Shown piece by piece: positions 42,977-51,564 of a stretch of 64,000 nt of DNA. The stretch is from contig NZ_BSEN01000006.1 of NCBI RefSeq assembly GCF_027921845.1, positions 363,154 to 427,153 of the forward strand. Direction: 5' to 3'. Position 1 is the stretch's first letter. Each line of letters starts with the position of its first letter. The notes under the pieces were generated by a model that was not told the origin of the DNA, ran no database searches, and saw nothing but the letters and a program-made list of their open reading frames with translations. Both the position numbers and the translations under genes were made by a program. Origin of the DNA: Leifsonia poae (GTDB lineage: Bacteria > Actinomycetota > Actinomycetes > Actinomycetales > Microbacteriaceae).

Positions 42977-44470
42977 ATGGCGAAGGATTCAACCCGCACG
43001 TCAGCCGAACAGCAACGAGCCGCCGTTGCCCTCAGCACAGAGGATTCGCTGACCGCATCGCTCGCAGCCGGGGCCGTAGGAGAGGCCGTCGGGGACACCA
43101 GTGGTGAGCGACTGAAGATCCGTGAGCGCCTCGCCTACGGCGTCGGCGACATCGGAGGCAACCTGATCTTCGCGCCGATCTCCGCATTCCTCCTCTTCTA
43201 CTTCACCGACACCGTCGGGATCGGCGCCGCGATCGCCGGAACCCTTCTGCTCTTCGGCCGGGTCCTCGACGGCACGATGGATCTTCTGCTCGGCACGCTC
43301 ATCGACCGCACCTCGACCCGCTGGGGCAAGGCGCGACCCTGGATCCTGTTCAGCGCCCCCGTGGTCGTCATTTCCTTCATCCTGCTGTTCAATATCCCGG
43401 CGGGGATGCCGACCGGGGCGAAGGAGGTCTACGCCTTCGTCATGTACTTCCTGTGCCTTGGGGTCGGCTTCGTCGGATCGAACCTCGCCTATCACACACT
43501 GCTCTCCGTGATCACGAGCAACTCGAAGATGCGCGTCTCTCTGACGGTCATCCGCACCTTCTTCGCGCTCGTGACCACCCTCGTGGTGAACTTCATCACC
43601 ATCCCGATCGTCACCGCCAATGGCGGTGGCCAGGGCGGCTGGACATTCATCTCGATCGTCTATGGCGTGATCTCCGCCGTCACCTTCCTCATCGTCTTCT
43701 TCGGCACCAAGGAACGCGTCAAGGGCACCATCAAGAAGGATGACGGTGAGAAGCTGCCCCTGGGCGCCACGCTGCGCATCCTGTTCCGCAACCCGTACTT
43801 CTTCCTCGCGTTCGGATTCTTCCTGCTCAACTACCTCCTCACCGGAGCGGCAGGCGTCGGAATCTACTATGCGAAGGATGTGCTCGGCGACCCCAACATC
43901 TACAGCTTCCTCGGCCTCATCCAGATCCTCCCGCTCATCATCGGGCTGTGGTTCATGCCGGCCGTCATCGGACGATTCGGCAAGCGCAGGCTCATCCTCA
44001 TCGGCGTCGTCGTCACTGTCGTCGGTGCTCTGATCTCGCTGATCGATCCGACCAACCTCACCTTGCTCATCAGCGGAGGCCTCGTGCGCGCCGTCGGAGG
44101 CATCCCAATCGCTGCTGGACTGTTCGCCCTGGTCGCTGACGTCGTCGACTACGGCGAGTGGAAGAGCGGCGTGCGCCTCGACGGAATGACCTACGCTGCC
44201 GCGACCGCCGGCCAGAACTTCGGAGCCGGTCTCGGTGTCGCACTCGTCGGCTGGCTGCTCGCCGCCGGTAACTACGACGGGCAGGCAGCAACCCAGCCAG
44301 CGTCGGCCGTGAGCATGGAGATCTTCCTCTACCTCTGGCTGCCCCTGATCGTTGCCGCGCTGATGGGCGTCATCATCTGGTTCCTCAACATCGACAAGAA
44401 TCTGCCGCAGATTCAGCGGGACCTCGCCGCGCGACGTGCGGAGCGACACGACGCCGAAGCACAGGCTTGA
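42977..44470 (+). CDS. GPH-family glycoside:cation symporter (MelB-like)
   Basis: 497 residues with about twelve helices. Hallmarks: the opening ERLAYGVGDIGGNLIF, FGRVLDGTMDLLLGTLIDRT (Asp residues of the cation site), TSTRWGKARPWIL and VVDYGEWKSGVRLDGMTYA. The family imports glycosides, pentosides or hexuronides with H+ or Na+. ATG 42977 has GAAGGAG 8 bp ahead. First gene of a three-gene operon (symporter, oxidoreductase, GH2). Confidence 0.9.
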   Translation: MAKDSTRTSAEQQRAAVALSTEDSLTASLAAGAVGEAVGDTSGERLKIRERLAYGVGDIGGNLIFAPISAFLLFYFTDTVGIGAAIAGTLLLFGRVLDGTMDLLLGTLIDRTSTRWGKARPWILFSAPVVVISFILLFNIPAGMPTGAKEVYAFVMYFLCLGVGFVGSNLAYHTLLSVITSNSKMRVSLTVIRTFFALVTTLVVNFITIPIVTANGGGQGGWTFISIVYGVISAVTFLIVFFGTKERVKGTIKKDDGEKLPLGATLRILFRNPYFFLAFGFFLLNYLLTGAAGVGIYYAKDVLGDPNIYSFLGLIQILPLIIGLWFMPAVIGRFGKRRLILIGVVVTVVGALISLIDPTNLTLLISGGLVRAVGGIPIAAGLFALVADVVDYGEWKSGVRLDGMTYAAATAGQNFGAGLGVALVGWLLAAGNYDGQAATQPASAVSMEIFLYLWLPLIVAALMGVIIWFLNIDKNLPQIQRDLAARRAERHDAEAQA

Positions 44471-44482
44471 CGGAGCCATCCG

Positions 44483-45469
44483 ATGACGGCACAAAGCGAA
44501 CTCGGCTGGGCGGTCGTGGGCACCGGCCAGGTGTCCCGACTCATCGCATCTGATCTTGCCCTCATCCCGGGAGCGCGACGCTTCGCGGTGTGCTCCCGGG
44601 ATGCGGCGAGGGCAGCCGAACTCAGCGACGAATTCGGCTTCGAACGCGCCTACGACGACTTCAACGCCATGCTCGATGAGCCCGAAGTCGACATGGTGTA
44701 CATCGCGACGCCCCACTCGACGCACGCGACGCTCGCAATCACGGCTCTGCAGAGGGGCAAGCATGTACTGATCGAGAAACCCATCGCCGCAAATGCAGTT
44801 GAGGCGGAGCAGATCGTCGCGGCTGCCTACGACAGCGGACGATTTGCGATGGAGGCGATGTGGATGCGTTTCCATCCCGCCTATCGTGCGATGCTCGACG
44901 CAATCGCTGCCGGCAGCATCGGCGAGGTGCGGAGCGTGCGCGCGTCGTTCGGTCTGCCGTTCGACAAGCCGGACTCGGAACGATGGAGCGCGGAGCGGTC
45001 GAGCAGCGCTTTGCTCGACCAAGGCATCTACCCGGTCACACTGGCTGTCGATGTGCTCGGCAGGCCCGGCGCCATCACAGCTACGGGGCGAATAAGACCG
45101 GACGGCGTCGACCTGGCTGAGCACATCACCCTGGAGTACGACAACCACCGGTTCGCCCAGCTCGGTGCGTCAATGGTGGAGTACTTGGAGCCGAACGCGT
45201 CCATCAATGGCACTGACGGTTGGATTACCGTGCCCGCGCCATTCTGGGCTGCCGCAAGCTTCGAGACGCGCAGCGGTTCGATCCCCGACGCGCTCAGCAG
45301 TCCCGAGGTCACCTCCTTCGAGAAGCGCGGCTTCGGGTACGTGCCCATGCTCGCCGCCGTCGGGGAGGCCATCGAGACCGGACTCACCCAACACCCCACC
45401 CACCCACTTGCCGACAGTCTCGAGACCCTCGGGATTCTCGACCTGATCCGGCACGCGATGACTGGCTAG
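44483..45469 (+). CDS. Gfo/Idh/MocA-family oxidoreductase
   Basis: 328 residues. Rossmann VVGTGQVSRLIASDL at the N-terminus, then VYIATPHSTHATLAITAL and HVLIEKPIAANAVEAEQIV with the conserved EKP motif, and the C-terminal GFO_IDH_MocA_C fold. Members oxidise sugars or sugar alcohols with NAD(P), including 3-keto sugar formation on glycosides. Here it would act beside the GH2 enzyme on the imported glycoside. It sits 12 bp after the symporter and 20 bp before the GH2 gene. Confidence 0.87.
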   Translation: MTAQSELGWAVVGTGQVSRLIASDLALIPGARRFAVCSRDAARAAELSDEFGFERAYDDFNAMLDEPEVDMVYIATPHSTHATLAITALQRGKHVLIEKPIAANAVEAEQIVAAAYDSGRFAMEAMWMRFHPAYRAMLDAIAAGSIGEVRSVRASFGLPFDKPDSERWSAERSSSALLDQGIYPVTLAVDVLGRPGAITATGRIRPDGVDLAEHITLEYDNHRFAQLGASMVEYLEPNASINGTDGWITVPAPFWAAASFETRSGSIPDALSSPEVTSFEKRGFGYVPMLAAVGEAIETGLTQHPTHPLADSLETLGILDLIRHAMTG

Positions 45470-45489
45470 GTCCAACAGGAGGAAATTCA

Positions 45490-47928
45490 ATGAAGCGTTC
45501 ACCGTTCAACGACGGATGGCAGTTCCGTGAAAAGGTCAACCCGTTTGCCGAGCTCGGCGGCGAAGTTGCCCCTTACACGGACATCGTCGTTCCGCACGAC
45601 GCTCAGATCGCCCGAGAGCGAGACCCGAACGGCGACGGCGCTGTCGCGTACTTTCCGGATGGCGCGTACCAGTACCGCAAATTGTTCAACGTCCCCGCCG
45701 AGCTCGCAGGCAGCCGGATCGTGCTCGAGTTCGAAGGCGTCTACCGCGACGCCATGGTGTACATCAACGGCGCGTTCGCGGGCCAGCGCCCGTACGGATA
45801 CTCCGGATTCACCATCGACGCCGACCAGTTCCTTTTGCCTGGAGAGGAAAACCTCCTCGAGGTCGAGGCCCGTAGCGGCAAGGACTCGCGCTGGTACACC
45901 GGCGCCGGCATCTACCGAGATGTGTGGCTGCTCACCGGATCCGACGTGCACATCCCAACGAACGGGCTGCGCGTCTCGACTCCGGACATCGACGCCGAGG
46001 GCGCGATCGTCGAGGTGGAGATCGTTGTCGAGAACACCCGGAACCGTCCCGTCACGGTAGACCTCGAGGCTCTCCTCGCCAACCCGGCCGGCGCCGAGAT
46101 CGCCAATGGAACAGCACGAGTGACGATTGCTGCGCACACCACCAGCGTCAGCCGGCAGCGACTCTACGTCGCCGACCCAGCCCTCTGGTCAGCCGAGTCC
46201 CCGGCGCTGTATACGGCGGACGTCAACGTTCGTTTCGAAGACGATCCCATCGACCACTCCGCCACCAAGTTCGGTATCCGACGCCTTCAGGTCGACCCCG
46301 TGCACGGCCTGAGGATCAATGGCGAGACAGTGAAACTACGTGGCGCGTGCATCCACCACGACAACGGCATCCTCGGCGCGGCCACCTTCGCAGCCGCGGA
46401 GGAACGCCGTGTTCGCCTTCTCAAGGAGGCAGGCTTCAACGCGATCCGCTCAGCCCACAACCCACTCAGCGCATCGATGATCGAAGCATGCGACCGACTC
46501 GGGATGTATGTAATGGACGAGACGTTCGACATGTGGACCTCGGGCAAGATGCCCAACGACTACTCGCTCCATTTCGCCGAGTGGTGGGAGCGCGACGTCG
46601 AAGCCATGATCGCCAAAGACTTCAACCACCCATCAGTGATCATGTACTCGATCGGGAACGAAATCCCCGAAACCGGCTCTCCTGAAGGTGGCCTCACGGG
46701 GCGAGCCTTGGCCGAGAAAGTGCGTGAACTCGATCCGACACGATTCGTGACCAATGCCGTCAACGGAATGCTCGCCGTGATGGACGACATCAAAAAGCTC
46801 GCCGCCGAGCGAGGCGCTGGAGCCGACGAGGGCGCCGGAATCAACACACTGATGTCCGGTCCGGGCGAATTCATGAACATGATCGGCGCCTCGCCGATGG
46901 TGACGGAGAAGACGGCCGAATCCTTCGGTGTGCTCGACATCGCCGGGATGAACTACCTCGACGCCCGCTACGAAATCGACAAGGAACTCTTCCCGAACCG
47001 TGTCATCGTGGGCACCGAGACCTTCCCCACCCACATCGACGTCAACTGGCAGCTCGTACGAGAGAACAGCCACATAATCGGCGATTTCACCTGGACCGGC
47101 TTCGACTACCTCGGCGAGGTCGGCATCGGCCGACCACAGTATCTACTGGAAGGTGAAGCGCCCACCCACGGCGGCCCCTTCCCATGGATCGCGGCCTGGT
47201 GCGGCGACATTGACCTGATCGGAAATCGACGACCGGCTTCGTACTATCGCGAGATCCTATTCGGCCTGCGCACCGCACCGTACATCGCCATTCAGCGACC
47301 CCGCCCCGACGGTACGTCCTTCTACGCGGGACCGTGGACATGGAGCGACAGCATCGGCTCGTGGACCTGGTCCGGAAATGAAGGGCGAACGCTCACCGCC
47401 GAGGTATACAGCGACGCCGACGAGGTCGAACTTTCGCTCAATTCAACGTCTCTCGGCGTCGCTGCGGCGGGCCCCCGGAACCGCTTCAGGGCTGAGTTCC
47501 AGGTTCCGTACGAGGCTGGCGAGCTGATCGCGACCGCAATTCGTGGCGGAGAAAGGGCGGAGGTCTACAGCCTCCGGACCGCGACAGGGGTGCCGGTACT
47601 GAAAATCGAGGTTGATCCCGGCGTCCCGGATGACAGGCTCGTCTTCATCGACATCTCACTCGCCGACTCGGAAGGTCGTGTTTTCACCGACCGCGACAAA
47701 GCACTGACCGTGCAGGTCTCGGGCGACGGTGAACTCCTCGCTTTCGGTGGCGCCGACCCGGCGCCCAGCTCGAACTATGCCGGTGCCGCGCATGCGACGT
47801 TCGACGGTCGAGCACTTGCTGTCGTGCGCCGCACGGGCAGCGGTCCGGTGGACTTCCTCGTGTCAGCCGATGGCGTCGCGCCTGTGGAGACAACGGTTGC
47901 GGGTCTCCACTACGTGGAAGCTCTCTAA
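45490..47928 (+). CDS. glycoside hydrolase family 2 (beta-galactosidase/beta-glucuronidase-like)
   Basis: 812 residues. Sugar-binding N-domain (NDGWQFREKVNPF, VPHDAQIARERD), Ig-like domain (GIRRLQVDPVHGLRINGE), and the TIM barrel with acid/base SIGNEIPE and nucleophile in VGTETF; DUF4982-like and further Ig domains at the C-terminus. Intracellular: no signal peptide. Hydrolyses a terminal beta-glycoside; sugar unknown. ATG 45490 has AGGAGGAAATTC ahead. An in-frame extension to 45220 overlaps the previous gene and is rejected. Confidence 0.88.
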   Translation: MKRSPFNDGWQFREKVNPFAELGGEVAPYTDIVVPHDAQIARERDPNGDGAVAYFPDGAYQYRKLFNVPAELAGSRIVLEFEGVYRDAMVYINGAFAGQRPYGYSGFTIDADQFLLPGEENLLEVEARSGKDSRWYTGAGIYRDVWLLTGSDVHIPTNGLRVSTPDIDAEGAIVEVEIVVENTRNRPVTVDLEALLANPAGAEIANGTARVTIAAHTTSVSRQRLYVADPALWSAESPALYTADVNVRFEDDPIDHSATKFGIRRLQVDPVHGLRINGETVKLRGACIHHDNGILGAATFAAAEERRVRLLKEAGFNAIRSAHNPLSASMIEACDRLGMYVMDETFDMWTSGKMPNDYSLHFAEWWERDVEAMIAKDFNHPSVIMYSIGNEIPETGSPEGGLTGRALAEKVRELDPTRFVTNAVNGMLAVMDDIKKLAAERGAGADEGAGINTLMSGPGEFMNMIGASPMVTEKTAESFGVLDIAGMNYLDARYEIDKELFPNRVIVGTETFPTHIDVNWQLVRENSHIIGDFTWTGFDYLGEVGIGRPQYLLEGEAPTHGGPFPWIAAWCGDIDLIGNRRPASYYREILFGLRTAPYIAIQRPRPDGTSFYAGPWTWSDSIGSWTWSGNEGRTLTAEVYSDADEVELSLNSTSLGVAAAGPRNRFRAEFQVPYEAGELIATAIRGGERAEVYSLRTATGVPVLKIEVDPGVPDDRLVFIDISLADSEGRVFTDRDKALTVQVSGDGELLAFGGADPAPSSNYAGAAHATFDGRALAVVRRTGSGPVDFLVSADGVAPVETTVAGLHYVEAL

Positions 47929-48013
47929 TGCCACCAAGCGGTCTTTGGATGCCGACTTAAAGAGCACGCACGGAGTCATTCGGCCTTCGACCGATCGTCG
48001 CACTCTTCACGCG

Positions 48014-48586
48014 CTACGCGGCGTTCGAGCGAGTCAGAGCCCGAGCGCTCCGGAGGAAGGACGCCGCCAGGATGTCGGCGTCGTCGAGGTAGCCGGCGAC
48101 CATCGCACCGTCGCGGATGAGCATGAGGTCGTGCGCGACAGCCGGCGGGTCGGGGAGTCCGAGCGGGGTCACGACCTCCTCGAACGTCGCCAGGCACCAG
48201 GCACGATGCTGGTCGACCGTCTGGCGCACCGCACTGGCGGGATCCGGATACTCGGCCGCCGCGTTGATGAACGGGCACCCTCTGAACCCCTGCTCGCAGG
48301 CCATCGTTCCCAGCGCGCCCGCGATCGCCTGGAACACGCCGTCCGGGTCGGCGCTCGCCGCGATCGCCGCGGTGATGCCGTCGCGTTCCTGCTTGGCACG
48401 CAGCTCGAGGTGGGCGACGACGAGATCGTCCTTGCTCTTGAAATGCCGGTAGAAAGTGACCTTCGTCGTGCCGGCGCGCTCGATGACGCTGCCGACGCTC
48501 ACCGCGCGCAGTCCTTTGGCGTAGAAGAGTTCGGTCGCGGACTCGATCAGACGCTCGCGCATCGACGGCTTCACGGTGTCGATCAT
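48014..48586 (-). CDS. TetR-family regulator
   Basis: 190 residues. The N-terminal HTH (IERAGTTKVTFYRHFKSKDDL) follows MRERLIESATELFYAKG; the C-terminal ligand domain contains ACEQGFRGCPFINAAAE, a TetR_C pattern. Divergent from a membrane protein 111 bp away, with a 24-bp palindrome in the gap at 48645-48668, so it probably represses that operon and itself. Confidence 0.87.
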   Translation of the reverse strand: MIDTVKPSMRERLIESATELFYAKGLRAVSVGSVIERAGTTKVTFYRHFKSKDDLVVAHLELRAKQERDGITAAIAASADPDGVFQAIAGALGTMACEQGFRGCPFINAAAEYPDPASAVRQTVDQHRAWCLATFEEVVTPLGLPDPPAVAHDLMLIRDGAMVAGYLDDADILAASFLRSARALTRSNAA

Positions 48587-48644
48587 AGGTGTTTCCTCCT
48601 TGGCTGCTTGCGTTCCTGGTCCATCGGTGCCTATGGTTACTCCT

Positions 48645-48668
48645 TGTAGAGTGACTAGTCATTCTACA
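48645..48668 (+). promoter_or_regulatory. TetR-type operator palindrome
   Basis: TGTAGAGTGACT/AGTCATTCTACA: a 24-bp palindrome with one mismatch per arm, between the divergent TetR and membrane-protein genes. TAGTCA at the centre resembles TetR-family sites. It ends 29 bp before the GTG at 48698. Confidence 0.7.
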
Positions 48669-48697
48669 TCGAATAACTGCCAAAAGGACGGACCTTC

Positions 48698-49264
48698 GTG
48701 ACCACGATCACCACAAGCGGGAACACGGCGACGATCGCCGGTGCTCTCAGACGCCTCTACTTCATCCGCTTCGGATTCGCCGTCGTGTGGGCCGCAGTCG
48801 TCGCGCTTACGGCCTCCGCGGTCAGCCCGCTCGTCGCTGTCCTGCTGGTTCTCTATCCGGTCTTCGATCTTGCGGCGGCCGTCGTGGATCACCGTGCCAC
48901 GCGCTCCACGCGACCGGCTGCCCTGCTCTACGTGAACATGGCGCTCAGCCTGCTCGCGGCGGTCGCACTCGGCTTCGCCGCGACATCCGGCACATCGGCC
49001 GTGTTGGTCGTGTGGGGTCTCTGGGCACTCACGGCCGGCGCTGTTCAGTTGATCGTCGGGCTCACCCGCCGCGGTCTCGGCGGGCAGTGGCCGATGATCA
49101 TCAGCGGCGGAATCTCTGTTCTCGCAGGCTTCGGGTTCATCCTGATGTCCAGCGGTTCGTCGCCGTCACTTGTCGGGCTCGCCGGCTACGCGACCCTCGG
49201 TGGGATCTTCTTCCTCGTCTCCGCCATCCGCCTGGGCCGCACCGCGAAAGCAGGCACCCGATGA
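48698..49264 (+). CDS. six-helix membrane protein, DUF308-like
   Basis: 188 residues with six hydrophobic segments in three pairs (core FGFAVVWAAVVALTAS; LLVLYPVFDLAAAVV; VVWGLWALTAGAVQLIVGL; GGISVLAGFGFILMSS), the layout of HdeD/DUF308 acid-resistance-like proteins. Function unknown. It starts with a GTG at 48698 close to AAAGGACG. Target of the divergent TetR by position. Confidence 0.78.
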   Translation: MTTITTSGNTATIAGALRRLYFIRFGFAVVWAAVVALTASAVSPLVAVLLVLYPVFDLAAAVVDHRATRSTRPAALLYVNMALSLLAAVALGFAATSGTSAVLVVWGLWALTAGAVQLIVGLTRRGLGGQWPMIISGGISVLAGFGFILMSSGSSPSLVGLAGYATLGGIFFLVSAIRLGRTAKAGTR

Positions 49265-49274
49265 CCGGGCTCGC

Positions 49275-49312
49275 CTCCAACAACTCCTAGAGACTCCATC
49301 AACTCCTAGAGA
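49275..49312 (+). repeat. 19-bp tandem duplication between two small genes
   Basis: CTCCAACAACTCCTAGAGA followed directly by CTCCATCAACTCCTAGAGA (one mismatch), just after the membrane-protein stop and before the next ATG. Probably recent replication slippage. Confidence 0.75.
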
Positions 49313-49323
49313 AAGAAGAAACC

Positions 49324-49629
49324 ATGCCCACCAAGATCACCCTCATCATCGACAACCCGGCCGATCCCGCCGCGTTCGAGGCCGACTATCCCGGCCTGTC
49401 CGCCCTGGCGGAACGGCTTCCAGGGCTCCGTCGCCTGGAGGCGGCCAAGGTCTGGCCGAAGGAGGACGGCACCCCGACGCCGGCGCACCGGACGCTCGAC
49501 CTGTACTTCGACAGCTACGAGGATGCGTCCGCGGCCGTCGCCACTCCGGCTGCCGGCGAGTTCTTCCAGCGGCTCATCGGCACCGGATCCTCGTTCACCG
49601 GTCTGTTCTCCGACATCGAACGGGCGTGA
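49324..49629 (+). CDS. EthD-like small protein
   Basis: 101 residues, alpha/beta. ITLIIDNPADPAAFEADY at the start and ASAAVATPAAGEFFQRLI near the end match EthD-type ferredoxin-fold proteins that act in degradative pathways, with unknown substrate. It is probably in one transcription unit with the upstream membrane protein under the TetR operator. AGAAAGAAGAAACC precedes the ATG. Confidence 0.75.
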   Translation: MPTKITLIIDNPADPAAFEADYPGLSALAERLPGLRRLEAAKVWPKEDGTPTPAHRTLDLYFDSYEDASAAVATPAAGEFFQRLIGTGSSFTGLFSDIERA

Positions 49630-49764
49630 CCGCCTCCGGATGATGCGCCACAGAGGGGGTAGGGCGGAACCTCGCGACGAGTGAGCAATTCTCACGCAAG
49701 TCTTGTCGCCCGCCCGCAGTCCGAATAGAGTGCCTTCGCCGGTTCATCGACGAACGGAGGACTC

Positions 49765-50493
49765 ATGCCCGCGACAGCCCTGCCCCCGAGCGGCGATGCG
49801 CCGAAGCGCCCGAGCGGTGACGTCAAGACCTGCGATGCCCGTGGGATGGCCGAGATCCATCGGCTGTTCCGCGCGGGCTTCGCCGAGGCACCGAGGCTGG
49901 TCTCGGGCGTCGCCGACGGCGATCGAGCGCACGCGGATGTCGTGGGCGACCACCTCGCGATGCTCTCCGTCTCCCTCCACGCCCATCACGAGGGCGAAGA
50001 CACCCACCTGTGGGGAACGCTCGAGGAGCGCGCGCCGACGTGCACCGTGCACGTCGAGCGGATGAAGCAGCACCACGCCGAGCTGCTCGTGCACCTGAAC
50101 GAAATGGATGCGGCGCTACCTGCCTGGCGGGCGAGCGGGCGGCAAGCGGATGCGCGAGCGATACAGACCGCTCTCGACGGGATCAACGCGGCCCTCGCCG
50201 TTCACCTGCCCGACGAGGAGGCGAACATCGTTCCCGTCATGGAGACCACGCTGACGCCGAAGGAGATCGACTGGTTCGCCGAGCACGGGCGCAAGGCGAC
50301 GCCCAAGGGCAAGACCTGGGAGACGCTCGGCGCGATTCTCGCGGCTCAGCCCGACGAGGGAGCGGAGTGGCAACGCGAGAATCTGCCGGCGCCCGTCCGG
50401 TTCCTGTGGCGCACGATCGGCAAGGGCCGGTACGAGAAGAACCGGCGGGCGCTGACCAGGGGCGTCGCGGGCGCGGGTTCCTCCCGGGGGTGA
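49765..50493 (+). CDS. hemerythrin-domain protein
   Basis: 242 residues. The metal-site helices show RLFRAGFAE, LHAHHEGEDTHLW (HxxxE type), MKQHHAELLVHL and AVHLPDEEANIVPV, i.e. His/Glu/Asp ligands for a di-iron hemerythrin-like site in residues 25-160. The remaining C-terminus is basic (GRYEKNRRALTRG) and unassigned. It may bind oxygen or NO or sense iron or oxidants. GGAGGACTC precedes ATG 49765. Confidence 0.82.
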   Translation: MPATALPPSGDAPKRPSGDVKTCDARGMAEIHRLFRAGFAEAPRLVSGVADGDRAHADVVGDHLAMLSVSLHAHHEGEDTHLWGTLEERAPTCTVHVERMKQHHAELLVHLNEMDAALPAWRASGRQADARAIQTALDGINAALAVHLPDEEANIVPVMETTLTPKEIDWFAEHGRKATPKGKTWETLGAILAAQPDEGAEWQRENLPAPVRFLWRTIGKGRYEKNRRALTRGVAGAGSSRG

Positions 50494-50511
50494 CACGCCT
50501 CGGCGGCCGCC

Positions 50512-51483
50512 CTACACGGATGCCGTGAGCCGCTCCACGAGGTGGGCGTCGAGCGGGCGGTCGGTGCCGAGCACCACGCGCACGTGCGCGCCCGTCTGAT
50601 CGACCGGGCCGAGGCGCTGGCCGCGGAGGTCGCAGATGGTCTGACCGCGGCCGGGGCCGTGCGTCGCATCCACGACCACGTCGACCAGGGGCGCGTTGGT
50701 GGCGACCACGCCGCCGACCGCGATCGCCGCTGCGAGGGGGTCGTGCAGCGCGCTGCTCCGGCGGCCGTAGAGCTCGACGTAGAAGTCGAAGTAGAAGTCG
50801 AGCATCTCGCCGACAGCGCGGGCGAGCGGGCGGTCGGAGTCGAGAAGCTGCTGGCGGTGGGACTCCTCGAGCGTGTTCTCGACCGTGACGTCGAGTGGGA
50901 CGAGCACGACGGGCCAGGGGGCGGCGATGAGTTCGGCGGCCGCCTCCGGGTCGTTCCAGATGTTGGCCTCGGCGACCGGGGTCACATTGCCCGAGGCGAA
51001 CGCGGCCCCTCCCATCGCCGTCACCTCGACCACCCGTGAGGGCAGCGTCGGGTCGAGCCGGAGGGCCAGGGCGATGTTGGTCGTCGGTCCGACGGTGATG
51101 ATCTCGAGCCGTCCCTCGTATTCGTGCGAGAGACGCACGAGCAGCTGCGCCGCGTCCAGGTCGATCGCCGTGAGCCCGGATTCGGGCAGCTCGACCTCGC
51201 CGATTCCGTTGGAGCCGTGCACGTGCGGCGCCCCGCCCTCGAACGCGCGGGTCAGTGCGTCGTGCGCACCGACCGCGACCGGGATGTCGCCCCGTCCGGC
51301 GAGCGCGAGGATGCGCAGCGTGTTCTCCGCGGCCTGGGCGGCGCTCACGTTGCCGCTCACCGTGCCGATGCCGACGAGCTCGATCTCGGGAGACGCCAGC
51401 AGGTAGGCGAGGGCGAGCGAGTCGTCGATGCCGGTGTCGCAGTCGAAGTAGACCGGGCGGCGGGGGGTGTCGATGGTTGTCAT
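50512..51483 (-). CDS. nucleoside hydrolase (IunH-like)
   Basis: 323 residues. The signature DCDTGIDDSLAL (DxDxGxDD, residues 13-20), VGPTTNIALALRL and HDPLAAAIAV are the calcium- and ribose-binding motifs. It cleaves the N-glycosidic bond of ribonucleosides to base and ribose. The MFS gene lies 82 bp upstream on the same strand, and GntR plus ribokinase lie divergently, giving a nucleoside/ribose use module. Confidence 0.9.
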   Translation of the reverse strand: MTTIDTPRRPVYFDCDTGIDDSLALAYLLASPEIELVGIGTVSGNVSAAQAAENTLRILALAGRGDIPVAVGAHDALTRAFEGGAPHVHGSNGIGEVELPESGLTAIDLDAAQLLVRLSHEYEGRLEIITVGPTTNIALALRLDPTLPSRVVEVTAMGGAAFASGNVTPVAEANIWNDPEAAAELIAAPWPVVLVPLDVTVENTLEESHRQQLLDSDRPLARAVGEMLDFYFDFYVELYGRRSSALHDPLAAAIAVGGVVATNAPLVDVVVDATHGPGRGQTICDLRGQRLGPVDQTGAHVRVVLGTDRPLDAHLVERLTASV

Positions 51484-51564
51484 GCGGGTTGCTCCGTGTT
51501 TCTGAGTGTCAGGTCGTGGTGCGGGGCATCCAGGTGATCCGGATGCCCCGCGGTTCGGTGCGGA

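Noticed and set aside
43001-45148. Long minus-strand open frame of 715 codons under the symporter and oxidoreductase genes
   Set aside because: It is antisense to two clear genes; its composition (Asp/Glu/Arg/His-rich, no hydrophobic core, no motif) is that of a high-GC shadow frame.
45220-45489. N-terminal extension of the GH2 enzyme
   Set aside because: It overlaps the end of the Gfo/Idh/MocA gene out of frame, and ATG 45490 has a strong AGGAGG site.
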